Of a stretch of 64,000 nucleotides of DNA, positions 52,910-62,205 are shown piece after piece; the first letter of the stretch is position 1, and every line of letters begins with the position of its first letter. The notes under the pieces were generated by a model that did no database searches, was not told where the DNA came from, and saw nothing but the letters and a program-made list of their open reading frames with translations. Position numbers and translations under genes: made by a program. The stretch comes from Nocardia stercoris (lineage in GTDB: Bacteria > Actinomycetota > Actinomycetes > Mycobacteriales > Mycobacteriaceae), in NCBI RefSeq assembly GCF_003696265.1, contig NZ_RFFH01000003.1, forward strand, positions 372,001-436,000. Reading direction: 5' to 3'.

Positions 52910-54511
52910 GTGCACGTGGTACCCGGAACGCGGGTGGGCACGCGGTTCGGGGCATACGAGTTGCGTTCCCTGCTCGGCAGAGGCGGCATGGGCGAGGTTT
53001 ACCTGGCCTACGACAGCGGACGAGACCGGGTCGTCGCCCTCAAACTGCTGCGCGCGGAACTGACCGACGATCCGGTGTTCCGGCGACGGTTCCGCCGCGA
53101 ATCCCACACGGCCGCACAGATGAACGAGCCGCACGTCATCCCCATCCACGACTGGGGCGAGATCGACGGCATCCTCTACATCGACATGCGCCTGGTCGCC
53201 GGCAACGACCTCAAAACCGTTCTCGCCGGCGGCGGACCGCTGCCACCGGAACGCTGCGTCGCCCTCGTCGAGCAGGTGGCGGCGGCCCTGGACGCCGCGC
53301 ACACCGCCGGGCTGGTGCATCGCGACGTCAAACCCGCCAATATCCTGGTCACACCCAGCGATTTCGCGTACCTGTGCGACTTCGGGATCGCGCAGGCCAG
53401 CGGCGACAGCACCCTCACCGCCGCCGACTCGCTGATCGGCTCCTACGCCTACATGGCACCGGAACGGTTCGACAGCGGACCCACCACCGCGCACGCCGAC
53501 GTGTACGCCCTGGCCTGCATCCTCTACGAATGCCTCACCGGCAGTAAACCGTTCCCGGCCGACAGCATCACCCGCCTGATCACGGCCCACCTGTCGGGCC
53601 CGATTCCGCTGCCGTCCCGGCACGCGCCGGTGTCCGACGTGTTCGATTCGGTGGTGGCGCGGGGTATGGCGAAGGACCCGGCCGCCCGCTATCGCACCGC
53701 CGGCGACCTGGCCGCGGCCGCCCGCGCGGCATTGACCGGGGGACGGCCCGCCGAACCACCGACGCATCGGATCGCGGCGGTGGATGCCGGTGACGAGACT
53801 CGTGATTCGATGGTCGGGGTGCCGGCGGCACCACCGATCGCCTACAGCCGCATCGATTCGATTCCGCCGCAGCAGATTTCGACGTCCCACCGGGTTTCGG
53901 CACCGCCGCAGGCACAGCCGCAGGGCGCGGGATCGACACAGGGCGGGGGGTCACCGCAGGGCCAGGTGACGCCGCAGGTTTCCGGGTCGCAGCGGATTCC
54001 GCTGGGACAGCACGCCGCGCCGCCGATCCGGCTGCCCGCGTCGCTGCCGGTGCCGACCCCGGCGACCAGGGCCATTCCCGCCGTCGACCGGCAGGCCGCG
54101 CCCGCCGCACCGCCGCGGCGGCGGCGCCGGGTGTGGCCCGCGGTGCTGATCGTCGTACTGCTCGCGGTCGCCGGCGCCGGCGGGGTCGCGGCATACAAGT
54201 GGAAGACCACGAAAACCGCGCCGGGTGTCGCGATCAGCTTCCCGGCGGGCACCACACAATGCCGGCCGCCGGACTTCACGCCCACCCTCGGCCCGCAGAA
54301 CGGTTACACGCATTCGGCGGTCGGCCCCAACACCCGCTGCCCGTTCGCGGAGAACGTGCGGCAGGCCTACGGCGCCGGGCCGCGCGGCACCGATCGCACC
54401 GTCAATGCTCATTCGCCGACCACGCAGCAGGACTACGACATGCACTGCGTGCCACAGTCGGTGGTCGTGGTGTGCAGCGGCGGCAACAACGCCGTCGTGT
54501 ACCTCTACTGA
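52910..54511 (+). CDS. PknB-like receptor Ser/Thr protein kinase
   Basis: Membrane kinase of 533 residues. Kinase domain 14-275: Gly loop GRGGMGEVY, Lys45 (VALKLL), HRDVKPANIL with Asp139, DFG at 157-159, APE motif in AYMAPERF. Then a Gln/Pro-rich juxtamembrane linker, a basic stretch PPRRRRRVW, one membrane helix (~408-429) and an outer domain of ~100 residues with four Cys (TQCRPP, TRCPF, MHCVP, VVCSGG). No PASTA repeats, so it is not PknB itself. Start GTG 52910. Phosphorylates unknown targets after an extracellular cue. Confidence 0.92.
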   Translation: MHVVPGTRVGTRFGAYELRSLLGRGGMGEVYLAYDSGRDRVVALKLLRAELTDDPVFRRRFRRESHTAAQMNEPHVIPIHDWGEIDGILYIDMRLVAGNDLKTVLAGGGPLPPERCVALVEQVAAALDAAHTAGLVHRDVKPANILVTPSDFAYLCDFGIAQASGDSTLTAADSLIGSYAYMAPERFDSGPTTAHADVYALACILYECLTGSKPFPADSITRLITAHLSGPIPLPSRHAPVSDVFDSVVARGMAKDPAARYRTAGDLAAAARAALTGGRPAEPPTHRIAAVDAGDETRDSMVGVPAAPPIAYSRIDSIPPQQISTSHRVSAPPQAQPQGAGSTQGGGSPQGQVTPQVSGSQRIPLGQHAAPPIRLPASLPVPTPATRAIPAVDRQAAPAAPPRRRRRVWPAVLIVVLLAVAGAGGVAAYKWKTTKTAPGVAISFPAGTTQCRPPDFTPTLGPQNGYTHSAVGPNTRCPFAENVRQAYGAGPRGTDRTVNAHSPTTQQDYDMHCVPQSVVVVCSGGNNAVVYLY

Positions 54512-54552
54512 GCTCGCCGCACCTGGGCGGCGTTCACGCTTGCCGCGCAACG

Positions 54553-54581
54553 GGATCGGGCGCAGCGTTCGCGCCCGATCC
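54553..54581. terminator. Bidirectional hairpin between convergent genes
   Basis: GGATCGGGCGC (54553-54563) pairs perfectly with GCGCCCGATCC (54571-54581) around a 7-base loop, between the kinase stop and the LppU-like gene. No T-run on either side. Confidence 0.55.
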
Positions 54582-54592
54582 GTGCCGTAGGG

Positions 54593-55468
54593 CTACTGGT
54601 CGACCGGTTCCAGGCACATCACCACCGGGTTCGGCTTCGGATAGAACATGGTGTTGGTGTCGTCGGAGCCCGGACCGCACACCGACCGATCGGTGGCGCC
54701 GGTGACGACCGGGCCCACCTTGTAGGTGGCGGCCGGCCCGCAGGCCACCTTCACCGGGGTCTTGGTCGCCTCGTCCTGCACGCAGTCGCCGGTGGTGACG
54801 TTCAGCGCCAGGCACAGCAGGTAGTCGTTGCCCAGGTTGGTGTCGGTGATCTTGATGTAGTCGCCGTCGGGGCACGACCCGCCCGCGTTGCCGATCCGGG
54901 CGCCGACCTTGTAGCTGGCCGCGGGGTCACCGCATCCCAGCGTGGTCACCTTCACCGTGGTCAGGCTCTTGTCGGTGACCTGCACGCAGTCGCCCACCGA
55001 GGCCAGCGCGGCATCGGAGGTCTTGTTGTCCACGATGTGGAAGATGCCGGCGACACCGCCCGCGATGCCGAGCTTGAGCCCGATCACCAGCACCACCGCC
55101 AGCACACCACCGACCAGCGAACCCACCCGGGCGCGAATACCGCGCTTGGCGGGCGCCGCCGGCGGTACCACAGCGCCTTGGTATCCGGGCGGCACAGGCG
55201 CCTGGTAGCCGGGGGCTGGATCGCCGGGCTGCCCCCCACCCGCCTGATAGCCGGGTACCGGTCCGCCTGCCGGCGCCGGAGGGGCTTGGTATCCGGATGC
55301 CGGATCGCCCGCCGGCGCCGGAGCGGCTTGATACCCGGGTGCCGTTCCGCCGGCCTGCGCGCCGCCCTGATGCTGTGGCGCACCCTGGTACTGGGGCGTC
55401 GGCGCCGGTTCCCCGTACGGCGCGCCCGGTCCCGGTCCCTGCGGCGGAATACTCGATGGAGTTGTCAC
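54593..55468 (-). CDS. LppU/SCO3897-like membrane protein with Pro-rich N-terminus
   Basis: Protein of 291 residues starting GTG 55468 (AAGGGAC upstream). Residues 1-110 are Pro/Gly/Gln-rich with repeated PGYQA motifs; then basic KRGIRARV, one membrane helix (VGGVLAVVLVIGLKLGIAGG) and an outer domain made of two related halves with six cysteines (VGDCVQVTDKS, LGCGDPAASYKVG, then TGDCVQDEATKTPVKVACG). The domain resembles actinobacterial LppU-like proteins of unknown role. Convergent with the kinase, which also has a Cys-rich outer domain. Confidence 0.8.
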   Translation of the reverse strand: MTTPSSIPPQGPGPGAPYGEPAPTPQYQGAPQHQGGAQAGGTAPGYQAAPAPAGDPASGYQAPPAPAGGPVPGYQAGGGQPGDPAPGYQAPVPPGYQGAVVPPAAPAKRGIRARVGSLVGGVLAVVLVIGLKLGIAGGVAGIFHIVDNKTSDAALASVGDCVQVTDKSLTTVKVTTLGCGDPAASYKVGARIGNAGGSCPDGDYIKITDTNLGNDYLLCLALNVTTGDCVQDEATKTPVKVACGPAATYKVGPVVTGATDRSVCGPGSDDTNTMFYPKPNPVVMCLEPVDQ

Positions 55469-55687
55469 ATTGTCCCTTACACAACTGATGGCCCGCTCCT
55501 CCGATCCGGCGGGCAACCAAGGGACGCTACACAACCCCGAATCGGCACGCGCACAGGGCCACAACCCTCACTGTGAGCCTGCCACGACCGGCCGGTGCAC
55601 CGGATCGCCGGTGCCGCACGCACTGTCGCGCAACCGCGACGCGGTCGACCACGCGCGCAAGCGAATCCGCTCTTGTATGCTCCCGCC

Positions 55688-56194
55688 GTGCAGTTGTTCG
55701 CGGTCGGCCCCGGCGAGGTCGGATTCTTCGCCTCGGGGCCGATGGCGTCCGGGGTGTTCGCGGTCGGCCAGCACGCGACCGGAGTGTTCGCACTCGGCCA
55801 GATCGCGACCGGTGCTATCGCATTGGGTCAGGTATCGACCGGGTTGATCGCGATCGGGCAGCTCGCCCGCGGCGGAATCGCGGTGGGCCAGTTGGCAATC
55901 GGCCTGGCCGCCATCGGCCAGTTCGCGGTCGGCGTGGCGTGGGCCGGCGGGATCGGGATCGGCGGCACCCGCGGCTTCGGCCTCGTCCTGGGCCTGTTCC
56001 CGTCGACCTCGATACAGTCCGCCCGCGCCACGCTGCGCTGGCGCTGGAACCGGCTGCGCGGCATCCCCCACGACCGTCCGGTCACCGAACCACCCCCGAG
56101 CTGGCGCATCCCCGCCGCCACCGGCGCCACCGCCGGCCTACTCCTGCTCTGGTGGTACATCGCCGGCCAAGCCCTCCTCGACGCCACACGCTGA
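55688..56194 (+). CDS. Membrane protein with ten-residue Gly-rich repeats
   Basis: Protein of 168 residues starting GTG 55688. Residues 1-95 are about nine repeats of ten residues with consensus xIAxGQxAxG (FAVGQHATGV, FALGQIATGA, IALGQVSTGL, IAIGQLARGG, IAVGQLAIGL). The regular Gly and Gln every fifth/tenth position suggests a beta-solenoid or a Gly-zipper fold, not a normal helix bundle. The C-terminus has a basic part and one clear membrane helix (ATAGLLLLWWYIAGQALL). No function known. Confidence 0.75.
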   Translation: MQLFAVGPGEVGFFASGPMASGVFAVGQHATGVFALGQIATGAIALGQVSTGLIAIGQLARGGIAVGQLAIGLAAIGQFAVGVAWAGGIGIGGTRGFGLVLGLFPSTSIQSARATLRWRWNRLRGIPHDRPVTEPPPSWRIPAATGATAGLLLLWWYIAGQALLDATR

Positions 56195-56603
56195 TCCCGC
56201 CGGGTCACGCGGGAACGGCGGTCGCGGATGCATCCGCTGCGGTCCCTGGACGCATCCGACCGAATCGGTGCAACACCCGGACGGTGCACGATGTCGCCGC
56301 CCATTTCGTCGACGACCGGCTGCGACGAATCTCCGGCAGCCGCGACGAATACCTCGGCACTGCACCTGGCCGGGCGAGACATACCGCTCGGCTCGCTGCA
56401 CCGCCGGTTCGTGGACACACACCCGCCCGGCTCGCTCCGGCTCGCTGCACCGCCGACTCGTCGACCACGCGCGCCAGTGCAGCCCACACGCGGTGATTCC
56501 CTCCGCACCGATACCGGCCGCAAGTCGACACCCTGCGTGCCGCAACCGATTTCACCACTCCAAGTTCGATCCGGCCCGCCGGACCCACCCCGGAAAGGAC
56601 CCC
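56195..56603. other. 409-bp gap with a 17-bp direct repeat
   Basis: GGCTCGCTGCACCGCCG occurs at 56390-56406 and 56439-56455, with a related half-copy between them. The composition is not coding-like. AAAGGAC before GTG 56604 is the ribosome site of the next gene. No promoter fixed. Confidence 0.5.
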
Positions 56604-57155
56604 GTGGAACCGACAACCCGCCCGATCCTGTTCGTCGACGTCGACGGCCCTCTCAACCCGTATGCGGCGAAACCGCACCGACGTCCGGACGGTTACCGCA
56701 CTCATCACCTGACGCCGCCGAACTGGATCGCACACCTCGGTGGGCCGTCCCGGCAGGTGAAACCTCTTCGGGTGTGGCTGAATCCGTCCCACGGCTCCGC
56801 GCTGCTCGAGCTGGCCGCCTACTTCGATCTGGTGTGGGCGACCACCTGGGAGCACGACGCGAACTCACACATCGCACCGCTGCTCGGCCTGCCCGAACTC
56901 CCCGTCGTCGAATTCACCGGCAGCGCCCGGTCCCCCGGCCCGGAAGGCACATTCTTCAAGACCGTCGATTTGATCGCCTACGCCGCCGGCCGCCCCTTCG
57001 CCTGGGTCGACGACGACATCCGCGACACCGACCGCCGCTACCTCGACCGCAACTACCCCGCTGCCACGCTCCCCCAGTGGGTCGACCCGGCAATCGGGTT
57101 GACCGACATCAACATCGCCGCCCTCGCCGACTGGGCGACACAACCGACCGACTGA
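56604..57155 (+). CDS. HAD-family hydrolase of the RNA-repair (SAK) type
   Basis: Soluble 183-residue protein. The HAD nucleophile motif is FVDVDGPLNPY; further Asp residues in FAWVDDDIRDTD form the acidic motif. The general layout (LFVDVDGPLN, WATTWEHDAN, PFAWVDDD) fits the HAD domain described in Swiss-army-knife RNA-repair proteins, here as a single-domain actinobacterial version. GTG 56604 chosen for AAAGGAC upstream. Substrate unknown. Confidence 0.8.
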   Translation: MEPTTRPILFVDVDGPLNPYAAKPHRRPDGYRTHHLTPPNWIAHLGGPSRQVKPLRVWLNPSHGSALLELAAYFDLVWATTWEHDANSHIAPLLGLPELPVVEFTGSARSPGPEGTFFKTVDLIAYAAGRPFAWVDDDIRDTDRRYLDRNYPAATLPQWVDPAIGLTDINIAALADWATQPTD

Positions 57156-57169
57156 TCGCGGCAGAAAAA

Positions 57170-57207
57170 TGTGCGGCTCGGGTAGCGATCGCTACCCGAG
57201 CCGCACA
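57170..57207 (-). terminator. 38-bp perfect palindrome, intrinsic terminator
   Basis: Arms of 19 bp centred on GCGATCGC form a perfect hairpin between the convergent HAD and MFS genes. On the minus strand it is followed by TTTTTC, a classic terminator for the MFS gene; on the plus strand it can still stop the HAD transcript. Confidence 0.85.
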
Positions 57208-57224
57208 GAACCGCTGTCGGTGAC

Positions 57225-58766
57225 TCAGTGCATCAGCACCGGTTCGTCGCTGTCGGCGGGCATTTCCGGTTTCGTGCGCGGCAGGAAGAACGCCGGCACC
57301 AAGGTGAGGACGATCAGGCACACCGCGACGATGTAGGTGTGGGCGAAGGCCTCGCCGGCGTGCTTGGACATGGCGGCACCGAACTCCGCCATCTTGAGCT
57401 TGAATTCGGCCAGGGCGGACGGGTCCGGCGAGGTCGGCTGGGCGGGCGGGACCGGGGGGTTCCGCTTGAGCAGCAGGGTCAGCACCATCGAGATCGTCGC
57501 GGTGCCGATGGAGGCACCGACCTGGTTGATGATGTTCATCAATGTCGAACCGCGAGCGATCTGATCCCGGCTCAGGGTCTGGATCGCCGAGGTCATGGTC
57601 GGCATCATCGTGCAACCCATACCGAGACCCATCACGAACAGCGCGGCACAGATCGCCGGGTACGGCGTGGTCGAGGACAGCTGGGTGAAGAACGCGGTCG
57701 ACAGCGCGATGATCGACAGACCGGTCATCACGATCTTGCCAGGCCCGATCTTGTCGACCAGCCGGCCCGCCACCGGCATGGTCAGCATCGCGCCCAGACC
57801 CTGCGGCGCCAGCATCAACCCGGACTTCAACGTGCTCAGGTTCCGCACCTCCTGCAGGTAGGTGGGCAGCAGCAGGTTGGCGCCGAAGAACGCGGTCGCG
57901 AACAACACCATGGTCAACACCGAGAACCGCAACTGTTTGTTGCGGAACAGGTGCAGGTCGATCAGCGGATGTTCGGTGCGCAGCGCGTGGAACACGAACG
58001 CCACCAGCAGCACCAGACCGATGATCGCCGGGATCAACACCCGCGCGGCCAGCACCGTCTGCTTCTCCGGCACCGACGACACGCCGAACAGGAACAGCGC
58101 CAGACCCGGTGAGGCCAGCAGCATGCCGACGAAGTCGAACGTCTGCGACGGCTCCGGCTTGTCCTTCGGGAACACGATGTAGGCCAGCGCCAGCGCCACC
58201 ACACCCACGGGCAGGTTGATCAGGAAGATCCAGTGCCAGCTGAAGCTGTCGATCAGCCAGCCACCGAGGATCGGGCCCAGGATCGGGCCGAGCAGCATCG
58301 GCACACCCAGGACGGCCATGACCCGCCCGATCCGGTTCGGCCCGGCGGCGTGGGTCATGATCGTCATGCCCAGCGGCATCAGCATGCCGCCACCGAGACC
58401 CTGCAGCACGCGGAACGCGATCAGTGTCTCGATGTTCCAGGCCGTCGAACACAGCACCGAGCCTGCGACGAACAACACCAGCGCCATCATGTAGAGCCGT
58501 TTGGTGCCGAACCGGTCGGCTGCCCAGCCGGTCAGCGGGATGACACTGGCCAGCGCCAGCGTGTACCCGGTCATCGCCCACGCGGCCGTGGCCAGCGTGG
58601 TGTCGAACGTCGAGGTGAAGGTCTTCATCGCGACGTTGACGACGGTCACGTCGAGGATCGACATGATCGCGCCCAGCACGACCACGCCGGCGATCTTGAG
58701 CACGGCAGCGTCGAGCTTGTCCGTGGTCGGATCTGCCGGAGCCACATTATCCGGAGGAGTAGTCAC
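57225..58766 (-). CDS. DHA2-type MFS drug exporter (EmrB/QacA)
   Basis: Fourteen-helix H+ antiporter of 513 residues. Helix 1 carries the family signature ILDVTVVNVAM; motif A is GWAADRFGTKRLYMM; motif C region VLGVPMLLGPILGPILGGWL is complete. The last loop before the final helix is long and Pro-rich (RNPPVPPAQPTSPDPS). Exports hydrophobic compounds or antibiotics. Start GTG 58766 has a weak ribosome site. No neighbouring TetR is seen, so control is unclear. Confidence 0.93.
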   Translation of the reverse strand: MTTPPDNVAPADPTTDKLDAAVLKIAGVVVLGAIMSILDVTVVNVAMKTFTSTFDTTLATAAWAMTGYTLALASVIPLTGWAADRFGTKRLYMMALVLFVAGSVLCSTAWNIETLIAFRVLQGLGGGMLMPLGMTIMTHAAGPNRIGRVMAVLGVPMLLGPILGPILGGWLIDSFSWHWIFLINLPVGVVALALAYIVFPKDKPEPSQTFDFVGMLLASPGLALFLFGVSSVPEKQTVLAARVLIPAIIGLVLLVAFVFHALRTEHPLIDLHLFRNKQLRFSVLTMVLFATAFFGANLLLPTYLQEVRNLSTLKSGLMLAPQGLGAMLTMPVAGRLVDKIGPGKIVMTGLSIIALSTAFFTQLSSTTPYPAICAALFVMGLGMGCTMMPTMTSAIQTLSRDQIARGSTLMNIINQVGASIGTATISMVLTLLLKRNPPVPPAQPTSPDPSALAEFKLKMAEFGAAMSKHAGEAFAHTYIVAVCLIVLTLVPAFFLPRTKPEMPADSDEPVLMH

Positions 58767-58923
58767 CGCATAAGCGTGCCAGGGCTCCCCCCACTACGCC
58801 AAGTGCATTCGTCCACCAATGGGGAATCGTTCACCTGCATGATCACGACCCAGCGCACCCCTGCCGCTGTGTAGGCTGGAACGTCATCCAGCTTGCCGTT
58901 GTCCCGCAAGGAGTATCACCGCA

Positions 58924-59142
58924 GTGAACGACCCGGTGCAGGGTTCCACCGGCACGCTGATAACGCCCATCCGCGCAGCGGGCGCGATCGGTGAGGTTCG
59001 TGTGGCGATTCGTGGCGGAACCGAGATCTTCCTCGCGCGCGCCGACGAACCCATCCCCACCGGCACCACCGTCCTCGTCGTCGCCGTGGCTCCCGGCCGC
59101 ATACTCGATGTCGTGCCATGGATCGCACCGGACCAGCCGTAA
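58924..59142 (+). CDS. Small NfeD-like OB-fold protein
   Basis: Protein of 72 residues matching the soluble C-terminal OB fold of NfeD (GAIGEVRVAIRGGTEIFLAR, then PTGTTVLVVAVAPGRILDVV). The membrane part of full NfeD is absent, as in many actinobacterial short forms. GCAAGGAG lies nine bases before GTG 58924. NfeD normally sits beside a flotillin and binds it; here the flotillin (60581) is separated by one inverted gene. Confidence 0.75.
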   Translation: MNDPVQGSTGTLITPIRAAGAIGEVRVAIRGGTEIFLARADEPIPTGTTVLVVAVAPGRILDVVPWIAPDQP

Positions 59143-59161
59143 CCGCGCCCGGGCCGACGAA

Positions 59162-60202
59162 TCAGCTCCGCGGCAGCGGCCGACGACCCGTCGACAGACT
59201 CGTCAGCGACCGAATGAACAGAGCCAGAGCCGTCGCCGACGGCGGCGTCGCCGACGGCACGGCACCGCGGATCTCCCACAACGGGTAGCCGTCCCCAGTG
59301 ACAATGCCCGAATCGGTGAAGCCACAGCGCTGTAACAACTTTCCGATACCCCCGCGCGGATACTCGGTCTGCGCCAGAACTCGCAGCTGCGACTCGCCCA
59401 CCTGCCGGCTCCGCGTCGCCGCCACTATCTCAGCCAAATGGTCCACGAAGACGTTGCCCAGCGTCAGGGGGCTGTCCGCCAGCCGCCCCCGGAAAGACCG
59501 CAGAATCCCCATGGAGAACAGCAGTACCGATTCCGGCCATTCCCCGACACCGGCGACATGCACCCCACGCAGCTGCGAATCTCGCAGGCCACCGGTCCGG
59601 CAATACAGCGAATCACCGATAGCGTTCAGCGGCAAGATATTCGACATCCCGATCGGAACATAGCCCGATCCGATCCGTGCCTCGATGAACGCGAAGACCA
59701 ACGGATTGGCCTCGAACAAACTGCGGTTACGACGTTTGATCACGTCCAGCGGCAACGAGAACGCGGTGCGCCCGAACACTTCCCGATTCAGCTGCGACAG
59801 CAGATCGAGTTCCCGCCCGGTCACGATCCGCATCCGGTAGTCCAGCACCTCGGCCGGGTAGCCGGCCATCCGGCGTTCGAAATGCTTTGTCAGGCTGGGC
59901 GCCCCCGCGGTCCGATCCAATGTGGCGGCGAACGCCTCGAACGGATCCCGGCCGAACGCCCGCCGGATGAGCAGCGCCGCGCCTTTGATACACAGGTAAG
60001 CGACGGGCGTCATGAGCACCGTATTCAGCCAATCGCTGTCGATGACATCCGGTATATGCTCGATCTGCTGAAACATCGGACGAAACGGCCGCAGCGAACC
60101 CAGCAGCCCGGCCGCGGCAATGCTCGCCGCCACCACATACTGCTCCGGTCGCCGGATCGCGAGGACGATCGACCGCTGCAACCGCTCGATTGAAGTGCGC
60201 AC
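59162..60202 (-). CDS. Hypothetical protein, inserted between nfeD-like and flotillin genes
   Basis: Protein of 346 residues, not recognised. The N-terminus has two hydrophobic stretches (YVVAASIAAAGLLG; NTVLMTPVAYLCIKGAALLI) that may anchor it; the rest is soluble with a possible acyltransferase look (GNVFVDHLAEIVAATRSRQV, YPRGGIGKLLQRCGF). Visibly lower GC and more A/T-ending codons than neighbours point to horizontal gain. Start GTG 60202. Confidence 0.7.
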   Translation of the reverse strand: MRTSIERLQRSIVLAIRRPEQYVVAASIAAAGLLGSLRPFRPMFQQIEHIPDVIDSDWLNTVLMTPVAYLCIKGAALLIRRAFGRDPFEAFAATLDRTAGAPSLTKHFERRMAGYPAEVLDYRMRIVTGRELDLLSQLNREVFGRTAFSLPLDVIKRRNRSLFEANPLVFAFIEARIGSGYVPIGMSNILPLNAIGDSLYCRTGGLRDSQLRGVHVAGVGEWPESVLLFSMGILRSFRGRLADSPLTLGNVFVDHLAEIVAATRSRQVGESQLRVLAQTEYPRGGIGKLLQRCGFTDSGIVTGDGYPLWEIRGAVPSATPPSATALALFIRSLTSLSTGRRPLPRS

Positions 60203-60580
60203 TACCCTCCGACCGCCGTGTGAGCATCTTCAATACTACTGTGCTGGAACCGTTTTCGATCACCACTTGCCGCCGCGCGCCCAGCCCCGATCACGTTCGC
60301 GGCCTGGCGATTTCGTCATGGCAGAGCCGACCTGATCGACCGCATCACCCGGCGACATCTACCCGGCAAACGCCCTCGACCACACCATCCGACCCGACCG
60401 GGTCGCCGCGGGCTACGCCACCATGGACCATGGGAGGCGCGATCAGAGCCCTACCACGGCACCGAAAGCCCCGATCCCCAACACGTACCGGTAACACCAC
60501 CGAGATTCCGCTGGACAATCCCGGGCACACACCGTTGGATAGCTGGTCAGGCGGAAAACGAAACACTCAGGGAGAGTGCA
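60203..60580. other. Intergenic region before the flotillin gene
   Basis: 378 bp of mixed composition with A/T-richer patches near 60205-60250. It should hold the divergent promoters for the unknown gene and the flotillin. GGGAG before ATG 60581 is the flotillin ribosome site. No gene, RNA or strong palindrome found. Confidence 0.45.
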
Positions 60581-61681
60581 ATGTTCGGATATCACGTACC
60601 CGATCCCGACGAGGCGATGCTGATCAGCGGCGGCCGCGCCAAGGACAACACCCCCTTCCGGGTCATCACCGGCCACGGCGCCTGGGTCATGCCCATGTTC
60701 CGCAAGGTCAGCTACCTGTCGCTGGCCATGTTCGAATCCGAGATCCAGGAACGCTGCGTCACCCGCCAAGCCATCCAGCTCGACGTCCGGGCCGTCATCG
60801 CGTTCAAGGTGCCCAACGACACCCAATCCATCGTCAACGCCGCACAGCGCTTCCTCTCCGAACAGCAACGCGAGATGTCCGTGCTGACCGGCCGCATCTT
60901 CTCCGGCCACCTGCGCTCCATCGTCGGCTCCATGACCGTCGAGGAGATCATCCGCGAACGCCAGAAGCTCGCCGACGAAGTCCTCGTCGCCTCCAAAGTC
61001 GAGATGAGCAACATCGGCCTGTGGGTCGACTCGTTCCAGATCCAGTCCATCGACGACAACAACCTCGGCTACATCTCCGCCCTCGCCGCCCCACACAACG
61101 CCGCCATCCAGCGCGACGCCCAGATCGCCCGCGCCAACGCCGCCCAGGCCGCCGCCGAAGCCGAACAGGAATCGCTGCGCCGCCAAGCCGAATACCAGCG
61201 CCAGACCGCCATCCTGCAAGCCGAATACCAGCGCGACATCGACAAAGCCAAAGCCGAAGCCGCACAGGCCGGCCCGCTCGCCGAAGCCATCGCCCTGCAG
61301 GAAGTGCTCACCGCCGAAGCCGAACGCGCCCGCAAACAAGCCACCCTGCGCGAACAGCAGCTGCAAGCCGAGGTCGTCAAGCCCGCCGAAGCCGAAGCCG
61401 AACGCGTCCGCATCCTCGCCCAAGCCGAAGCCGACCGCACCCGCATCCAAGCCGAAGCCGCCGCCTCCAACAACCGCATCGCCCTCGACCAGCTGCTCAT
61501 CGAACAGCTCCCCGAGATCGTCAAGCAGGCATCCCTCGGCCTCTCCAAGGCCAACCTCACCGTCCTCAACGGCCCCGACGGCGTCAGCGAAATCGTCAAT
61601 GGCATGGTGGGACAAGGACTTACAGTCTTCAACTCGCTGCAGAAGGCGCTTTCATCGGCCAACGACACCGAATCCAGCTAG
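60581..61681 (+). CDS. Flotillin/SPFH-domain protein
   Basis: Membrane-microdomain scaffold of 366 residues. SPFH domain ~1-180 (RVITGHGAWVMPMFRKVSYL, TRQAIQLDVRAVIAFKV) then a long coiled-coil very rich in Ala/Glu/Gln (AEYQRQTAILQAEYQR, REQQLQAEVVKPAEAEAE) with the flotillin EAEA repeats, and a C-terminal oligomerisation region (LTVLNGPDGVSEIVNGMV). No transmembrane helix but a short hydrophobic start. Organises membrane domains; its NfeD partner is split off upstream. Confidence 0.92.
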   Translation: MFGYHVPDPDEAMLISGGRAKDNTPFRVITGHGAWVMPMFRKVSYLSLAMFESEIQERCVTRQAIQLDVRAVIAFKVPNDTQSIVNAAQRFLSEQQREMSVLTGRIFSGHLRSIVGSMTVEEIIRERQKLADEVLVASKVEMSNIGLWVDSFQIQSIDDNNLGYISALAAPHNAAIQRDAQIARANAAQAAAEAEQESLRRQAEYQRQTAILQAEYQRDIDKAKAEAAQAGPLAEAIALQEVLTAEAERARKQATLREQQLQAEVVKPAEAEAERVRILAQAEADRTRIQAEAAASNNRIALDQLLIEQLPEIVKQASLGLSKANLTVLNGPDGVSEIVNGMVGQGLTVFNSLQKALSSANDTESS

Positions 61682-61718
61682 AGTCACGACGAGAGTTGCT
61701 ACAGGGAGCGGGTGCCGG

Positions 61719-62096
61719 GTGTCGATCGGGAAATTGGTGTCCTTCGACAGTTCCAGAGGGTTCGGCTTCATCCGCCCCGACGACGGCGGCCCCGACGTCT
61801 TCGTCCACGTCAACGACATCGGCCTGGACGAAGACGAACTCCGCCAAGGCCGCGTGTTCGACTTCGAAGTCACCGAAGGCGACCGCGGCCCCAAAGCCGT
61901 CAACCTCACCGCCATCGGCCCCGCACCCGCACCCAGGCACCCCCGCCGCGACCGCGGCACCATGACCGCCACCGAACACAAGCGGCTGCTCACCGAACTC
62001 CTCCTCGACGCCACACCCAACCTCACCGCCGCCGAGATCGTCACCCTCCGCGAACGCCTCACCACCTTCGCCGAACAACACGGCTGGCTGGACTGA
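61719..62096 (+). CDS. Cold-shock-domain protein with C-terminal extension
   Basis: Protein of 125 residues. CSD ~1-68 with nucleic-acid-binding motifs RGFGFIRPDD (RNP1-like) and VFVHVNDI (RNP2-like), then a linker and a helical tail (TATEHKRLLTELLLDATPNL, IVTLRERLTTF). Single-domain cold-shock proteins end at ~68 residues, so the extension is extra. GTG 61719 chosen; AGGGAG lies upstream. RNA chaperone role likely. Confidence 0.88.
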   Translation: MSIGKLVSFDSSRGFGFIRPDDGGPDVFVHVNDIGLDEDELRQGRVFDFEVTEGDRGPKAVNLTAIGPAPAPRHPRRDRGTMTATEHKRLLTELLLDATPNLTAAEIVTLRERLTTFAEQHGWLD

Positions 62097-62205
62097 CCTG
62101 CCCCGACTTTGTCGGTGCCTGCCCTTACGATCGGGCACAGGCACCGATGAGAACACGGTGCCCACATCGTCGGTAAGGATGTAACCGACCCAGGAGGTGC
62201 TCGCC

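Noticed and set aside
60443..61615. 390-codon minus frame opposite the flotillin, rich in Gly/Phe/Leu
   Set aside because: The apparent Gly/Phe repeat is just the reverse complement of the Ala/Glu coiled coil of the flotillin.
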